Shown piece after piece: positions 49,501 to 60,400 of a DNA stretch of 64,000 nucleotides. This DNA comes from Parapristionchus giblindavisi (Eukaryota > Nematoda > Chromadorea > Rhabditida > Diplogasteridae). Positions within the stretch are counted from its first letter, which is position 1; the number at the start of each line of letters is the position of its first letter. The DNA is taken from NCBI GenBank assembly GCA_943737045.1, contig CALSFV010000657.1:248001-312000 (forward strand), in the 5' to 3' direction. Below the pieces are notes generated by a model. It ran no database searches, was not told the origin of the DNA, and saw only the letters and a program-made list of their open reading frames with translations. The translations under genes were made by a program, and so were the position numbers.

Positions 49501-52500
49501 TTGACTAACGCCATTATTATTGACTGATTTTTTTCTCCTTCTTTGAGGATCGTATCGTTTTATCTTGTATTGCAATTATTACTTTCTTATCATTAACAGT
49601 GGAGTCTGAAACGTGAAACCGCGGGTTGAAAGTGGTGAATGAAGTGGTGGGGGGGGGGGGGGGGATTTTTCGATGTTCACTGCTGCTCTTATTCTACTCC
49701 GTTGCGGTGTAGTAAATTATGTAGTCAAACATTATGTTGCATGTGTCCTAATCCGTAACCTTCTTATCGTAACCGCATAATAAAGTTATATCTTAAAAAA
49801 TGAATGAAAATAAAATTAAAATAATAGGTTAACTGTATTCTATTGACAGGTGCGTGTACATCGTGGCATGTTGCGATCAGCCAGATACGTCTTTGACACC
49901 ATCAGGTATTTATATGATTTAAGTTTATTTAATTAATTTTGCACAGAAATATTTAATTGACGGTTTTCCTCGCAGAAATTTTGAGTGCTCCTTTTTGATT
50001 TGCAATCACTACCAAATTACCAAATTACGTTTACAAAACTTTCTGTGTTTGCTATCTCTCCATCTTATTGTTCTTCGTTTTTGCTCAAAAATAAATAATT
50101 AAACATGATAATATTTATATGATCTTGAAGGAAGAAGTCGATCCTGGACGATATGTTCATGCTCAATCCGTCATATCAATTGGTGGTGTGCGGTCACTCA
50201 CTGGGCGCCGGCGTCGCGAGTCTCCTCACGCTGCTGCTCAAGTAGGCGATTTATTATTATTATTATTTTAAAATTATTATTATTATTATTATTATTATTA
50301 TCATTATTATTATCATTAATATTAATATTATATTCAGACAACAGTACCCTACCGTTCGCTGTTATGCCTTCGCCCCTCCTGGTTGTGTTCTATCGGAGAA
50401 TGGTCAATCAGAGATGGAACAGCACGTGATGAGTGTAGTAAGTGGAGACGATGTCGTGTCCCGGATGAGCTATCAGGTATGTGACAATTAGGAATAGGCC
50501 ACGCCCATTTTGTTATTCTTAGTTGTAATGCGGTGTGTTACATTTGCCTTACGTGCAGCACCGAAGGAGACGTCCTCGTGAACTCTGTAGAGTGTAAATT
50601 TAGAACGGACTTTTGGAATTGAGTTCGAAATTTAGACAAAGTTTACGGTAACGTCTCCGTCATTACGGCGGGGTCACGTAAGGCAAATGCAACACCGCAT
50701 CACGACCGCGTAGATTCAAGTTTCAACCGATTGATATGCAACAGTCGATTAGAGTATGAATCGGTTCTTGCAAATCATCTTTTGATAATAATATATTATT
50801 ATAATTCAGTCGATGCACAAACTGCGCGAGAATGTGGAGTTGGAGTTGCGACAGACAACGCGAGCCAAATATGAGATCATGATCAAGGTAATATTATTGA
50901 TTATATTGATTATTATATTATTTATTACGTTATATTATGAGCAAGGTGAGACTTGAATTATTGATATAGCAATGGAAGATATTGATTTGTTTTGGTATTC
51001 AACGATTGAGTGGTGTATGTGATGTGGGGAATTGTGGTTATTTATTGATTTTTTAACGAAAATTAATTAATTGATTTTCTGATCTTAAAGGGAGCGTTAC
51101 CTCTCTCAATGGTCTCTTCATTGCGCACACTATTTCTCTGTTCTCAAACAACGAGAGAGCATTGCGTGTCGAAGAGACCATTGAGTGAGGTTACGGTCCC
51201 TTTAAGGGTATCTTCCGGTTGTTCTTCCACGCTCCATGGGAGCTGCACTCTCCATCACCCAACAACGAAGAAGACGGCGGATTGGATCGATTGAATCTCA
51301 TTGGGTATGGTTCAATGTACATTGGAAATGAGTTAAATATAAATATGAGTTAAATATAAATATATACTTAAATATAAGTATAAATATAATAGAGTTACAT
51401 ACAATCTTTCGATATGAGCTCACTGACGAACTATTTCGTATTTTTATTACTCATCCCATACGTGGGCGGGCATTGCCGCTGGAAATGAAAATCGGGGGGT
51501 CGGAAAAAAATGGAGCATTTATACGTCATTTTGAGTGATTTTTTTCGGAAAATCGAGGGGTCGGGTGTCAAAAATCGGGGGTGCATTGCCGCTAGCGGCA
51601 GTGGTGCCCACGTATGACTCATCCTACTCATGTACTTTAGCGAACGTAGCGCGAGTGCTGGTTACGGTACTCAGATGCCACAATCGATCGCGATGGAGGT
51701 GCGTCCTGAAGAGAGGATTCAGGTACTGTAGATGGCTTTATTCATTTTCTATCGAATCCATCTATTGATTGCTCTGTCTACGATCTATCCAATTTTTATT
51801 GATTTATTGACTAAATAATGTCGTGTGATACACTTAACAATGTGTGGAAAGATTAGTTTTGTAATCAGCCTAATTACAGTACAAAATTAGTTAGTTACAG
51901 TAGCCTCAATTATTGATTGTCTATGAAGCGTAGTTACCGTAGTCTTCTGTATCTAGTTTGTGTGTATCTGTAGAGGCGCGCAACAGAATCGGTGGATTCG
52001 GAAACGTCATCGACACCAGGCTCACCAACTTCGCAGACGTCGACCATCTTCACCATCACGAAGGCACCCGAGCGCACTGTTGTGAGTGTTATCTCTGTGT
52101 GTGTGAGTGCGTGTGTGTGTTTTCGCATACGTCGACTGTTCCGGTCGCACTCTGTGCACCATCGTCACTACACCACCGATATCCTACTAACAAACGGTTT
52201 TGTGTGTACCGAACAAGACTAACCTTCCTCTTTTCACGCCGAATGTCTATCCTCCCTCTATCTTCTTCTCCTCTGTATTGGCAATCAATATGAACACGAT
52301 TATCGATTGATTATTGTCATGATCTTCAGATGTATCCGCCAGGCCGTTGTCTGTACGTGAGACTGGACGCACAAGACGTCGGCGACCCACTCCCCAGGAG
52401 TGAATGGATAAGTTATAAGTGAGTACCATTATAGATAAATGGGGTTCCGTGTAAATTTGAAAGACAAGGTTTTTAATCGTTGGTGAGTACTGTAGGTATG

Positions 52501-52827
52501 TGGTGATGGGTCATGGTATCTAAAAAAATACTGTGTTATGTTCAAGATGCACATATTACGGTGGGAGGTCGGTGTCGTTAGCATGGCTTTACCTAAAAGA
52601 GAGTCGCAATAAGAGATTATTGCAAATCAATCAATATTCCAATCGATAGTTATGGTGACTCAATCAATCAATATTATCTCAGATGCCTGTCGGAGATAAA
52701 GCTGTCAGCCTCTGCTCTCACAGATCATCTACCGAAAGCCGTGATTAACATCCTGGAGAAGTGCGTGGAGGCGTCCCAAGAGAAGCAACCAGAAGTGATT
52801 ATTGATCAACAGCCAATGCCCACTTGA
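43541..52827 (+). CDS. dagl-2: sn-1-specific diacylglycerol lipase (DAGL)
   Basis: Membrane serine hydrolase that releases 2-arachidonoylglycerol-type monoacylglycerols from diacylglycerol. Twenty exons, 692 aa: 43541-43635, 43761-43881, 44356-44506, 46078-46189, 46260-46323, 47679-47759, 47972-48062, 48281-48441, 48734-48847, 49014-49113, 49258-49340, 49850-49905, 50131-50241, 50338-50476, 50810-50887, 51207-51304, 51641-51722, 51974-52081, 52330-52418, 52683-52827. The N-terminus PALIAFGRRWRIGSDDFVFP is characteristic of DAGLs, followed by four membrane segments. The lipase domain has the nucleophile in CGHSLGAG (Ser433), Asp485 in SGDDVVSRM and His660 in TDHLPKAV, matching the family's Ser-Asp-His triad. 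The C-terminal tail is short, as in DAGL-beta. An out-of-frame ATG at 43536 overlaps the start. Residue numbers depend on the model; the 83-bp exon at 49258 has the least certain 3' end. Subtype symbol inferred. Confidence 0.92.
44001..44147 (+). pseudogene. Short 5'-truncated LINE copy in DAGL intron 2
   Basis: Matches only the last ~147 bp of the retrotransposon at 20160-21292 (last codons, 3' UTR with CAGCATTCTAGTCGTTCTTC, then (TTA)n). Typical dead-on-arrival insertion. Confidence 0.85.
45340..45445. mobile_element. Eroded MITE related to 51084
   Basis: Shares ATGCTCTCTCGT, GAGAACA and GAGAAATAGTGTGTG with the reverse complement of 51084-51206. Ends not definable. In DAGL intron 3. Confidence 0.5.
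45717..45832. mobile_element. TGACGTCA-bearing MITE in DAGL intron 3
   Basis: Terminal inverted repeats GTATGCATGAACG and CGTTCATGCATAC; then GGCAAACCGTTT / CAAACGGTTTGCC; inner GTGACGTCACG and TGTGACGTCACG. Each copy therefore carries two perfect CRE-type palindromes. Confidence 0.78.
46504..46746 (-). CDS. Possible nested exon in DAGL intron 5
   Basis: Minus-strand ATG in context ACAAATATG opens about 70 codons without stop up to a donor GTAGGTTGG near 46545. Composition is Ser- and Gln-rich with DSVSDSRSSSYS. No splice-linked partner was found in the rest of the intron and no family is recognised. Could be chance. Confidence 0.22.
   Translation of the reverse strand: MPENSCVEWWPLQFIYNDQGQFDLLHNLGLYNTHHDSVSDSRSSSYSAHSMLLLVNQIAQNKQTYERSCESRLVNYAFSP
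50529..50702. mobile_element. MITE in DAGL intron 14
   Basis: Ends TGCGGTGTGTTACATTTGCC and GGCAAATGCAACACCGCA; inner CTTACGTG / CACGTAAG. A partial relative lies near 39540-39740. Confidence 0.78.
51084..51206. mobile_element. TTAA-flanked MITE ending at a DAGL splice acceptor
   Basis: Inverted ends TTAAAGGGAGCGTTACCTC and GAGGTTACGGTCCCTTTAA. The right-hand TTAA plus the next base gives TTAAG, and that AG is the acceptor of the exon starting 51207 (GGTATCTTCCGG). Confidence 0.82.
51455..51620. mobile_element. MITE in DAGL intron 16
   Basis: Ends CATACGTGGGCGGGCATTGC and AGTGGTGCCCACGTATG; the interior repeats GATCGGGGG-like blocks (AAATCGGGGGGTCGG, AAAATCGAGGGGTCGG). Confidence 0.72.
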
Positions 52828-53803
52828 GGCCACGCCCACTTTTTCAAAACTCCGCCCCCTCCTAGTTTAAATAATTCTCTCCTAACACATCCGACCCGTT
52901 GCTGTACAGTATACTCGTCCTGTGATTACCGTACCCTTCCCTCATTCTTTCCAGTCAAGATCGCAGCTGTAGCTGCTCCCGAGTGATTTCTAGAGTGTAA
53001 TAATCAATAATTATCGATTAGCCTTGTTGATCTACAGTGGCGTATTTTGTACATAAGAGATCCATCCCTTTTGTCATATCTATGAATAGCTGAGAAATTA
53101 TTATATATCGATTGTATCGATTATTATATATTGATTTTTGGTGCTCACATTACGCGAGAGAAATTGTTGTCCATAGAGTGCATTGTTATTGATTGATTTA
53201 ATTGATCGATTGACTAATTAATTGATTGAATGATTTATTGATTGATTGTTTTATCGAGATGCTGGAATGATGCTCCCCGATGATGATTCTTTGTTGCACT
53301 ATATCGACAATATAATAATAACAAAATAGCATCGAGTAGTGTTGTACGGCAGTTTCAGTATTCCCATATTTTCTAGAAGCGAGCTTATTATTGATTGTTT
53401 GATCCTATATATTATATTCCAGTTTGTTAGTACAATTCGACCCTCCCCCATTAATAGTTCGATTGCGAAATTGGTAAGCAGGAAAGGACTTTGCACTTCA
53501 CGGTTCCCGGTCTTCATTCCGCAGTGATAAGCTTACTACGGTAGGCGCCAGGATACGATAGCTATATCTATCTATCGATTGATTGATTCGCCAACCATGT
53601 GCACTTATCGTCATTAGCATTTCACTTTTAACTCCGTGTGCTACGACCCTTTGCTATGTCCATTGCCTTTCCTCGACCAAGAGCCAAACTAGTCACACCG
53701 GTTTAGTGTTTTGAAATCCCGCCCACAATAAATTAACTCCCGTACAATGCAGAGTTCTCTTATTTGATTTGTCTATATCGAGTAATAAATAATTTTGGTG
53801 CAG

Positions 53804-54242
53804 TTTGCAAGTGGTGATGCGGTGCAGTTCACGTGTTGCCTTCACGAGAAAAGATATCGCACGTGGTATAAGATAAAAGGACAAGAGATTGATTGGGTTG
53901 TGTCGGTGTATTTCACACTTTGTCTCTTTAACCGAAAAAATGTACGAGTAACCCAAGAATATTTCCAAGCTTATTTGACACACCGCTCTGGAATCAGTCT
54001 CTCACTGGCAAAGAAAGCGAGAGAGTCTTGCCAGAGCGGAGAATTTTAAATTAGCTTGTAGTGTACCTTTATGCTCTCATCTCGTGAGTGAGAGAGTGTG
54101 GCCAGAGCGAAGTGTTCCAATTTCCTGTTTGCCTTCATTATCTCATTAATCTTCTGTTATATTAGGTGCGTGATACGAGGATCCGCCAGGCGGTGACTCT
54201 CAACTGCCAGTCTACATTCCAAGGTTGGGTTCATCATGATCT
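53804..54242 (+). CDS. Possible small gene or orphan exons between DAGL and C92 gene
   Basis: Two exon-like pieces. One follows acceptor TTGGTGCAG at 53803 and reads FASGDAVQFTCCLHEKRYR then TWYKIKGQEIDWVVS to a donor GTGTAT near 53908. The other follows acceptor ATATTAG near 54165 and reads VRDTRIRQAVTLNCQSTFQ, with a stop at 54240-54242 if not spliced. The C-to-W spacing and VTLNC recall immunoglobulin-type strands, but the match is weak. No convincing start exon was found; a MITE fills the gap between the pieces. Confidence 0.25.
53961..54071. mobile_element. TTAA-MITE copy 17, with adjacent half copy
   Basis: Right part GCCAGAGCGGAGAATTTTAAATTAGC is clear, left part eroded. A second right-half remnant (GAGAGAGTGTGGCCAGAGC) follows to about 54120. 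Confidence 0.6.
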
Positions 54243-54480
54243 TTGATCTTTTCATCACTAATAATTTGCGCCAGTCTTTGAACTTTGATTGTTGGACTGC
54301 TTTCCGCGCGTTTATTGATCTATAATCGTTGAATATGTTGGTCTTTGATCTCTGATCTTTAAATTTGTTTATCTTTGACCTCTGATCTTTGAATATGCTG
54401 ATCTGTGATTTCTGATATTTCTATAAGTTTATCTTTGATCTCTGATCTTTATATATATTTATCTTTGATCTCAGATGATT
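54220..54480. repeat. (TGATCTT)n heptamer cluster
   Basis: At least a dozen TTTGATCT / CTGATCTTTGA units, some in a longer repeat around TTTATCTTTGATCTCTGATC. Same heptamer as in many introns of this window. Confidence 0.8.
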
Positions 54481-55590
54481 GTCCTCTAGTTGGTTAATCC
54501 AAACAGCTGTTGGTTGTTCGTGCAATACATCACACATCATAGTTTGTTATCTCTACTGCCCTAGAACAAGGGGGGGGGCAGATAGATAGGTCAAAGTGTG
54601 TGTGTGTGCATCGGTGCCGACTACTCTCTAGTCATCGATTACCACCAAGACGTCAAAGAACGAGCAAATGCCCTCTCTCGGCGTCTGCTTCTTTATGGTC
54701 TATGGGGTTAGGCCTGAGCTCTTTCTCTTTCTCTCAGTAAATGTAAATAAGTTACTTCTGCAGGCCATGCAAGAATTAATAACGATAGTAATATCTTTGA
54801 TTCGTTAATAATAATAAATTTATTCCCTCAATCGGACACATCGGAGATGGGTTATTTTTTGTTAATTATTTAGTATAATTAGTATAAATTATATACTGTA
54901 TAATTATCGTTTTTTTCCTTTTGCACGTTCCAACTCATTTATTGATTGTTGTTGGATTTGGCTGTACTTGGCCTGCACTCATAGTTTTCGTTCTGTTTCT
55001 CTGCCATCTTCCTCTAACTCTCTTTCCACAGGTGCTATGTCAGTGGGACGCTGACCCACACCTTGCTCCTTGTCTCTGTTTCAGTTTTCTTTGACGATTC
55101 TTTTTTGATCTTTTATGGGTTAATCTTTAATCTTTGTTCTTTCTATAGGTTGATGCGTACAATAAATATTTTTTATCACTTTATTATTAAGATCATTGAG
55201 ACACGCACAATCCGCTTTTCAAACAGTTTTATGTCCATTTCCTCAATCTCAAGCTACCCATCATGGTCTCTATCATTCTCGCTTATCTCGTAACCAGTTC
55301 CCATATGTGAATGTGGTCTCACAGTATTCTGGCGTAAGCCATTTTCCGTTGAAAGCCAGACGAGTGAGAGAACATTAATTTTGAGAGATGTTGAGCGGTC
55401 GTTCTGGCTTTCAAAAGGAAGAGAAGAGTATGGTCTACTGTAACTTAGTTTGTTCTGAATCACTCGATAATCAGTTCTCGCTGCCCTTGTACAACCGTAT
55501 TTCTTATCAGCCTTTTAACGTGATTGTTTTTGTTCACATATAAACCGTGCGCTTTTACACATTCTCGTCTTATCGTTTGCCACGATTTGC
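54481..55590. other. No gene recognised
   Basis: Upstream region of the C92 gene. Contains CTCTCTTTC tracts, AT-rich DNA and a short palindrome GAAAGCCAGACG / TCGTTCTGGCTTTC near 55350-55415. No promoter motif assigned. Confidence 0.4.
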
Positions 55591-55595
55591 AGCCA

Positions 55596-57088
55596 ATGGG
55601 TTCGAATGGAGTCAGGGCTGACCCCACGAGAGATGGGTCGGACCATGGCGGAGCCTCACACGATTGGGCCGAGTCTCCGCTGGAGTGGCTTCACGACAAG
55701 ACATGGATGCTAGAGTGCGTAGTACCAGGAGATCTCATCTTCTTCGGCCGCGTCCCACACAACGCGGACGACTTCGAATCGGCCATTCTGAACAGCTCGC
55801 GATGTGGGCGGGACCTGTTTCACGTCGGTCTTGTTGCGAGGGGGCGGAGCCTAAATGATGACGGTGGGCGGAGTCTGCATGTGGTACACGCCGCCTCAAA
55901 GGGTGTCATGGTACAAACGATGGCCGATGCGATAAAGGAGATCGAGCCGGATGAGCTGCAGGTTCGGTTACGGTAGTTTTCCCGTCGAGATCGGTCATGA
56001 ACACAATGGAGTGCGCAGACGATACCCAGAATTGTAGATTTTCTCTGTGGAAGTGGACGAAGAATCGAAACATAAAGCGGAGGAGTTTGCACTGTCGAAA
56101 GTGGGCTGCACCTACAATGACATCTTCTCGAAGGAATGCCGGGATTCGATGGTACGGTAGACTGCGGGGTTACGGTACCGCGATGGATACTGTAACGCGC
56201 TATTCCTGATTCAGGGCAACGAGGCGTACTACTGCTCGCAGCTGGTCACCGAGGCGTACAAGGGCGTGGATGTGGGCTTCCCACCGCATAAGATGAGCTT
56301 TGCCCAGGAGGACGGAGGAGTATTGCCGTATTGGGTGGAGTACTTTGAGTGAGTAGATCGATGGTGTGTGGTGTAGTGTGTGGGTATACTGTAATAGCTC
56401 TTCAATATTGTCTGATTGCTAGCGCTTTTGCTTCTTCGGGTCTGCTTCCTTATTTTTCAAGTTGATCCCACAATTCTACTAATGAATTCTCGTTTTTTTA
56501 AAACAAATGTTATTTGAAACATGTTATACAATTAACATATCCATTGCATTATCTTTCTGAGCAATAACGTCATCTTGTAAAGCATTTCATTTCTACTTCA
56601 CCAACTTGATCGTTGTTTCAGTTTTAACTGTTAAAACTACAATAAGTATTTTTATTTTTTTAATGTGCCAAAAGTAGCTGCTTCGAATCATGTTTTCATT
56701 TCTTTTACAGAACGCCCTTTTGACACAAAAATGAAGTAGAAACGGTTCAGCACTGAAACCTAACGCTTTTTGCACCCTATTATTGGTCTTTCTTTTCGGT
56801 GTAAACTTGAACAATTTATAAAACTTGAACAACAATTTAATAATAATTTATTTTATGCGGTCCAAAAAGATAATTGTTGATACATTGATAGATGGTGAAG
56901 TACACATAAATTCGACGTTGATTGGTACAATTATATACCGAAATCCATTGGATTGCCTAAAAATTATGCATTTGATTTGCAGAAAGCGTGGTTGCACCGT
57001 TCCTGTTGGAGAAGAAGGCTCTCATCCAAGTAAATTAGTCGAAGCTACCCAACTCAGGATGAGAATGAGGTACGGTAGCCAACCGTAA
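55596..57088 (+). CDS. YiiX/YaeF-type permuted papain-like amidase (peptidase C92 family)
   Basis: Four exons, 239 aa: 55596-55961, 56038-56151, 56215-56348, 56983-57088 (TAA). The ATG is three bases after acceptor TTTGCAG, probably a trans-splice site. Domain order fits the circularly permuted NlpC/P60 fold. PGDLIFFG is at 44-51, then the histidine in LFHVGLVA (His76), HVVHAASKGV near 95-104, and the cysteine in AYYCSQLVTEAY (Cys167), followed by PHKMSF and VPVGEEGSHPSKL. So the His-before-Cys order is as expected for the permuted family. Known relatives act on amide or ester bonds of peptides or lipids; the animal members are poorly characterised. The only 3' choice in question is whether the frame reads through GTACGG to TAA at 57086 (taken here) or splices again. 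The next gene on the same strand begins about 325 bp later. Confidence 0.82.
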
Positions 57089-57413
57089 CAGTATCTCTCG
57101 TATGGTATCGATTATTGTATCCCAGATGGTATATCGTCAATTCGTAGTACAATAGCTTTGTACCTGTAATAGTGTTGTTTAATAGAATGCATTTTAGCTA
57201 TTGTTACGATTCCTCATAAACTTTGAGTTTTGCTTTGACGTGAAATTTTTCTATTTTTTGGGCGGCTCTTTGTTCATTTTCATCACTCCCCATTGAAAGC
57301 CTTGTGTCAGTTGCTATTCAATTAGTTACTAGCAATAGCAATTTTATTTCATATCGTAGCCGTTGTATAGCCATTCCCTCTTCGGAACCCCTAAGACCTC
57401 ATCAGTAACTAAC

Positions 57414-60400
57414 ACAGTGTCCGCGTCACCTCTGCTATTCCCGCGGTCCTTCGGGACGCCTCGCGCCTCGATCGTCTACATTACATTGGCGGCGCCGCAG
57501 TTACGCTCGAGGGCGGACGCCAATTTGATGTGGTCCAGCCACGATCAGGTATATTATTGATTGATTACGCTGGTTTCGAAATGTGGGTACGGTAGTGAGA
57601 TATTTGTATTGATGTAGATGTTTGATGAGATAGAGATATTCGTAATATTGCTGTATAGCACTGATTTGAAGACCTGTACTTTCAGGCGCGGTCGTTGCGC
57701 GCTGTGCTTCCGCAACGCGTGAGCAGACGGAAGCGGCCATTCGCGTGGCACGCGCTGCGCAGCCCGAATGGGCGGCCAAGACGTGGTTGGAGAGAGGCGA
57801 CGTGCTGAGGAAGACTGCAGAGGTATCTCTCTTCACAATTTTTATTACTGACAAAGAAATGTAGTAAAAAATATTTACTTTTTTTTCGTTTTCAATGTTA
57901 CTGTTATGTTCATTTACCTATGCAAAATATCAGCGTTTCAAATTGTTTAGATTAAATGCTTTTCTTTTCCAGTTAATACGCAGCAACCTGGAGGATCTCT
58001 CACTGGCAGAGTGTAACGACAATGGAAAGCCTATCTACGAGGCGCGCATGGACGTTGCGTCGTGCGCCGAGACCTTTGACTTCTACGCAGGAGTTGGTGA
58101 GTGAATTGGTCTTTGATCTTTGGTCTTTGCTTGTTGATCTCAGTTGATGGGTGAATTGATCTTTGATCTTTGGTCTTTTAATCTTGATCTCTGTCTTCCT
58201 ACAGGTTCTTCACTCGCCGGTGGCCACTATCCTCTCGACAGCAGTCGCTTTGCGTACACGCGTCGTGAGCCTATCGGCGTCGTCGGCTGCGTCGGTCCGT
58301 ATTCTACATCTTGTAAATTCACGGCACGGTCGTCCTATTCCCCGGCTGCGGACAGGCAAAAGCCGGTCGCAGCAGCAGCGCGACCAATAGACTGGAATAG
58401 AACCGGGAATAGTGAGAAGCTGTTGAGGGTGTTCTTGGGAGCGAATGGGCAGAGACATTATAGTACGAGTGCTGTAAAGTGTGCGAGAGCCATTGTGAGA
58501 GTGTAGGGGAATGTAATCTATGCAGCGATTTGGTATATCCAGACTTACAATAATTTGCTTAAAGGCACGCTCCGAGCATATTTGAAACTCTACGCTCCGG
58601 TAATGTTATCTCGCTTTCTCTACGAGTGAGAGTTGCCAGAGTGGAAAGTTTCAAATTAGTTCATCGTGTGTCCTTAAAATGAGCTATTGTTGAATACACC
58701 AATTTTCCTTATTTTGTAGATTGGCCCTGAAATGAATGCAATTTTTATTTCAATTTTTATGCGATGATGTTTGTAAATTTAGTTAGACAAAAATTTCGGA
58801 CTGTTTAATAGTCCATTAATAAGATAATTAACGATCTATGTACCGATATTGATTACTGTAAGTAAATGATGATAAACGTTTTGCATCCACGAATCCGTAG
58901 TTGTCCACTGTAGTTGCACTGTCGTCGGCACTTAATAAAACGATATACGATCTGTAGATTGATCTTTGATCTTTGTAGGGGCGTGGAACTATCCACTGCA
59001 AACATGCTCGTGGAAGACGGCACCGGCACTCGCCGCAGGTATACGGTAGCTTTAGTATATTGTAGCTTAAACATTATTGATTTTCCTTGTAGTATATCGT
59101 ACGGGTTACTTTGTGTTCGGGCACTGTTCAAGTAGTATATGGTTTTTAAAATTTTGTTATGTTGTGTCAGATCGAAAAATTGATCTTTGATCTTTGATCA
59201 GGCAATTCGATCGTTTACAAACCCTCTCCACTGGCTCCCCTCACCGCATCCCTGCTTGGAGAGGTACTGAAAGAGGCCGGTCTTCCCGACGGAGTCTACA
59301 ATGTGATACAGGTTATTGATTGATTGATTGATTGAAAGCCAATATATGATCGATCGATTAGGAAATTTAAAGGTTTTAAATGCCATTAATATTGATGTAC
59401 CGTACCCACTGGTGAATTTATCTTGTGGTTACGAAATCTTAATTACAGTTTCTTGTGGTATTGTATCTCGTGGGTACGGTATCGCTTGTGTTTTGTTCCT
59501 TCTGGTTACCGTTTCTCGTGCTTAAAGTATTCCTCTCAGGGAGAAGGCGAAACGGGCGCCGCTCTTGTGGAGAGTCCCCAGATCAACAAGGTCTCCTTCA
59601 CTGGCAGTATCCAGACGGGAAAGAGGATCATGCAGGTAATCAATACTCACAAGCCTACTGTTGGCGAACATCGAACAATCTACAGTATTCCCTGATTTAT
59701 TGATTGTTTTGGATTACCTTTAATCTTCAGGCATGCGCTGCTCGATCGATAAAACCGCTCACACTCGAACTCGGTGGCAAATCATCGCTAATCATACTAG
59801 AAGGTAGGCTTCTATTTGTCCGGATTCTATTTTGCGGTCCTGGTCATATTTTTACAGATGTATTTTACAGATGCGGACGTTGAGTCGGCAGTGATTGGTG
59901 CCATGATGGCTAACTTCTTCTCTCAGGGACAAGTTTGTTCGAACGCGAGCAAGGTATGTACTGTAGTCGTTGGATACGGTAGCTATGAGCAATACGCTTC
60001 CAGGTTCTGGTTCATCGATCGATCCTCGACGAGTTCACTGCACTGCTGGTCAAGAAAACTTCTGCGATGAAGGTATACTGTAGCTTATTATTACGGTATT
60101 TTATCAATCATCGATTGATTGTTCAGATCGGAGATCCACTCGATGATGCTACGCGCGTAGGCTCTGCCATATGCAAAGATCACATGGAAAAGGTGTACAC
60201 GTACATTCAAGGTATACTGTAGTCACACGACAAATATCGATCGTGAACTGTTTTTTTTAAAATTTATTTTCCAGGTGCAATTGATGAAGGAGCACGAGTG
60301 TTGTATGGCGGCGAGAAGGTTACGGTAGCCGGACTGGAGGACGGATTTTATCTGTCGCCGTGTATTCTGACTGACATCAAAGAGTCGATGACGGTGTACA

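Noticed and set aside
57363..57560. Plus-strand ORF covering the first alh-9 exon in another frame
   Set aside because: The frame giving [17 protein letters not shown] continues in phase into the ALDH domain; this one does not.
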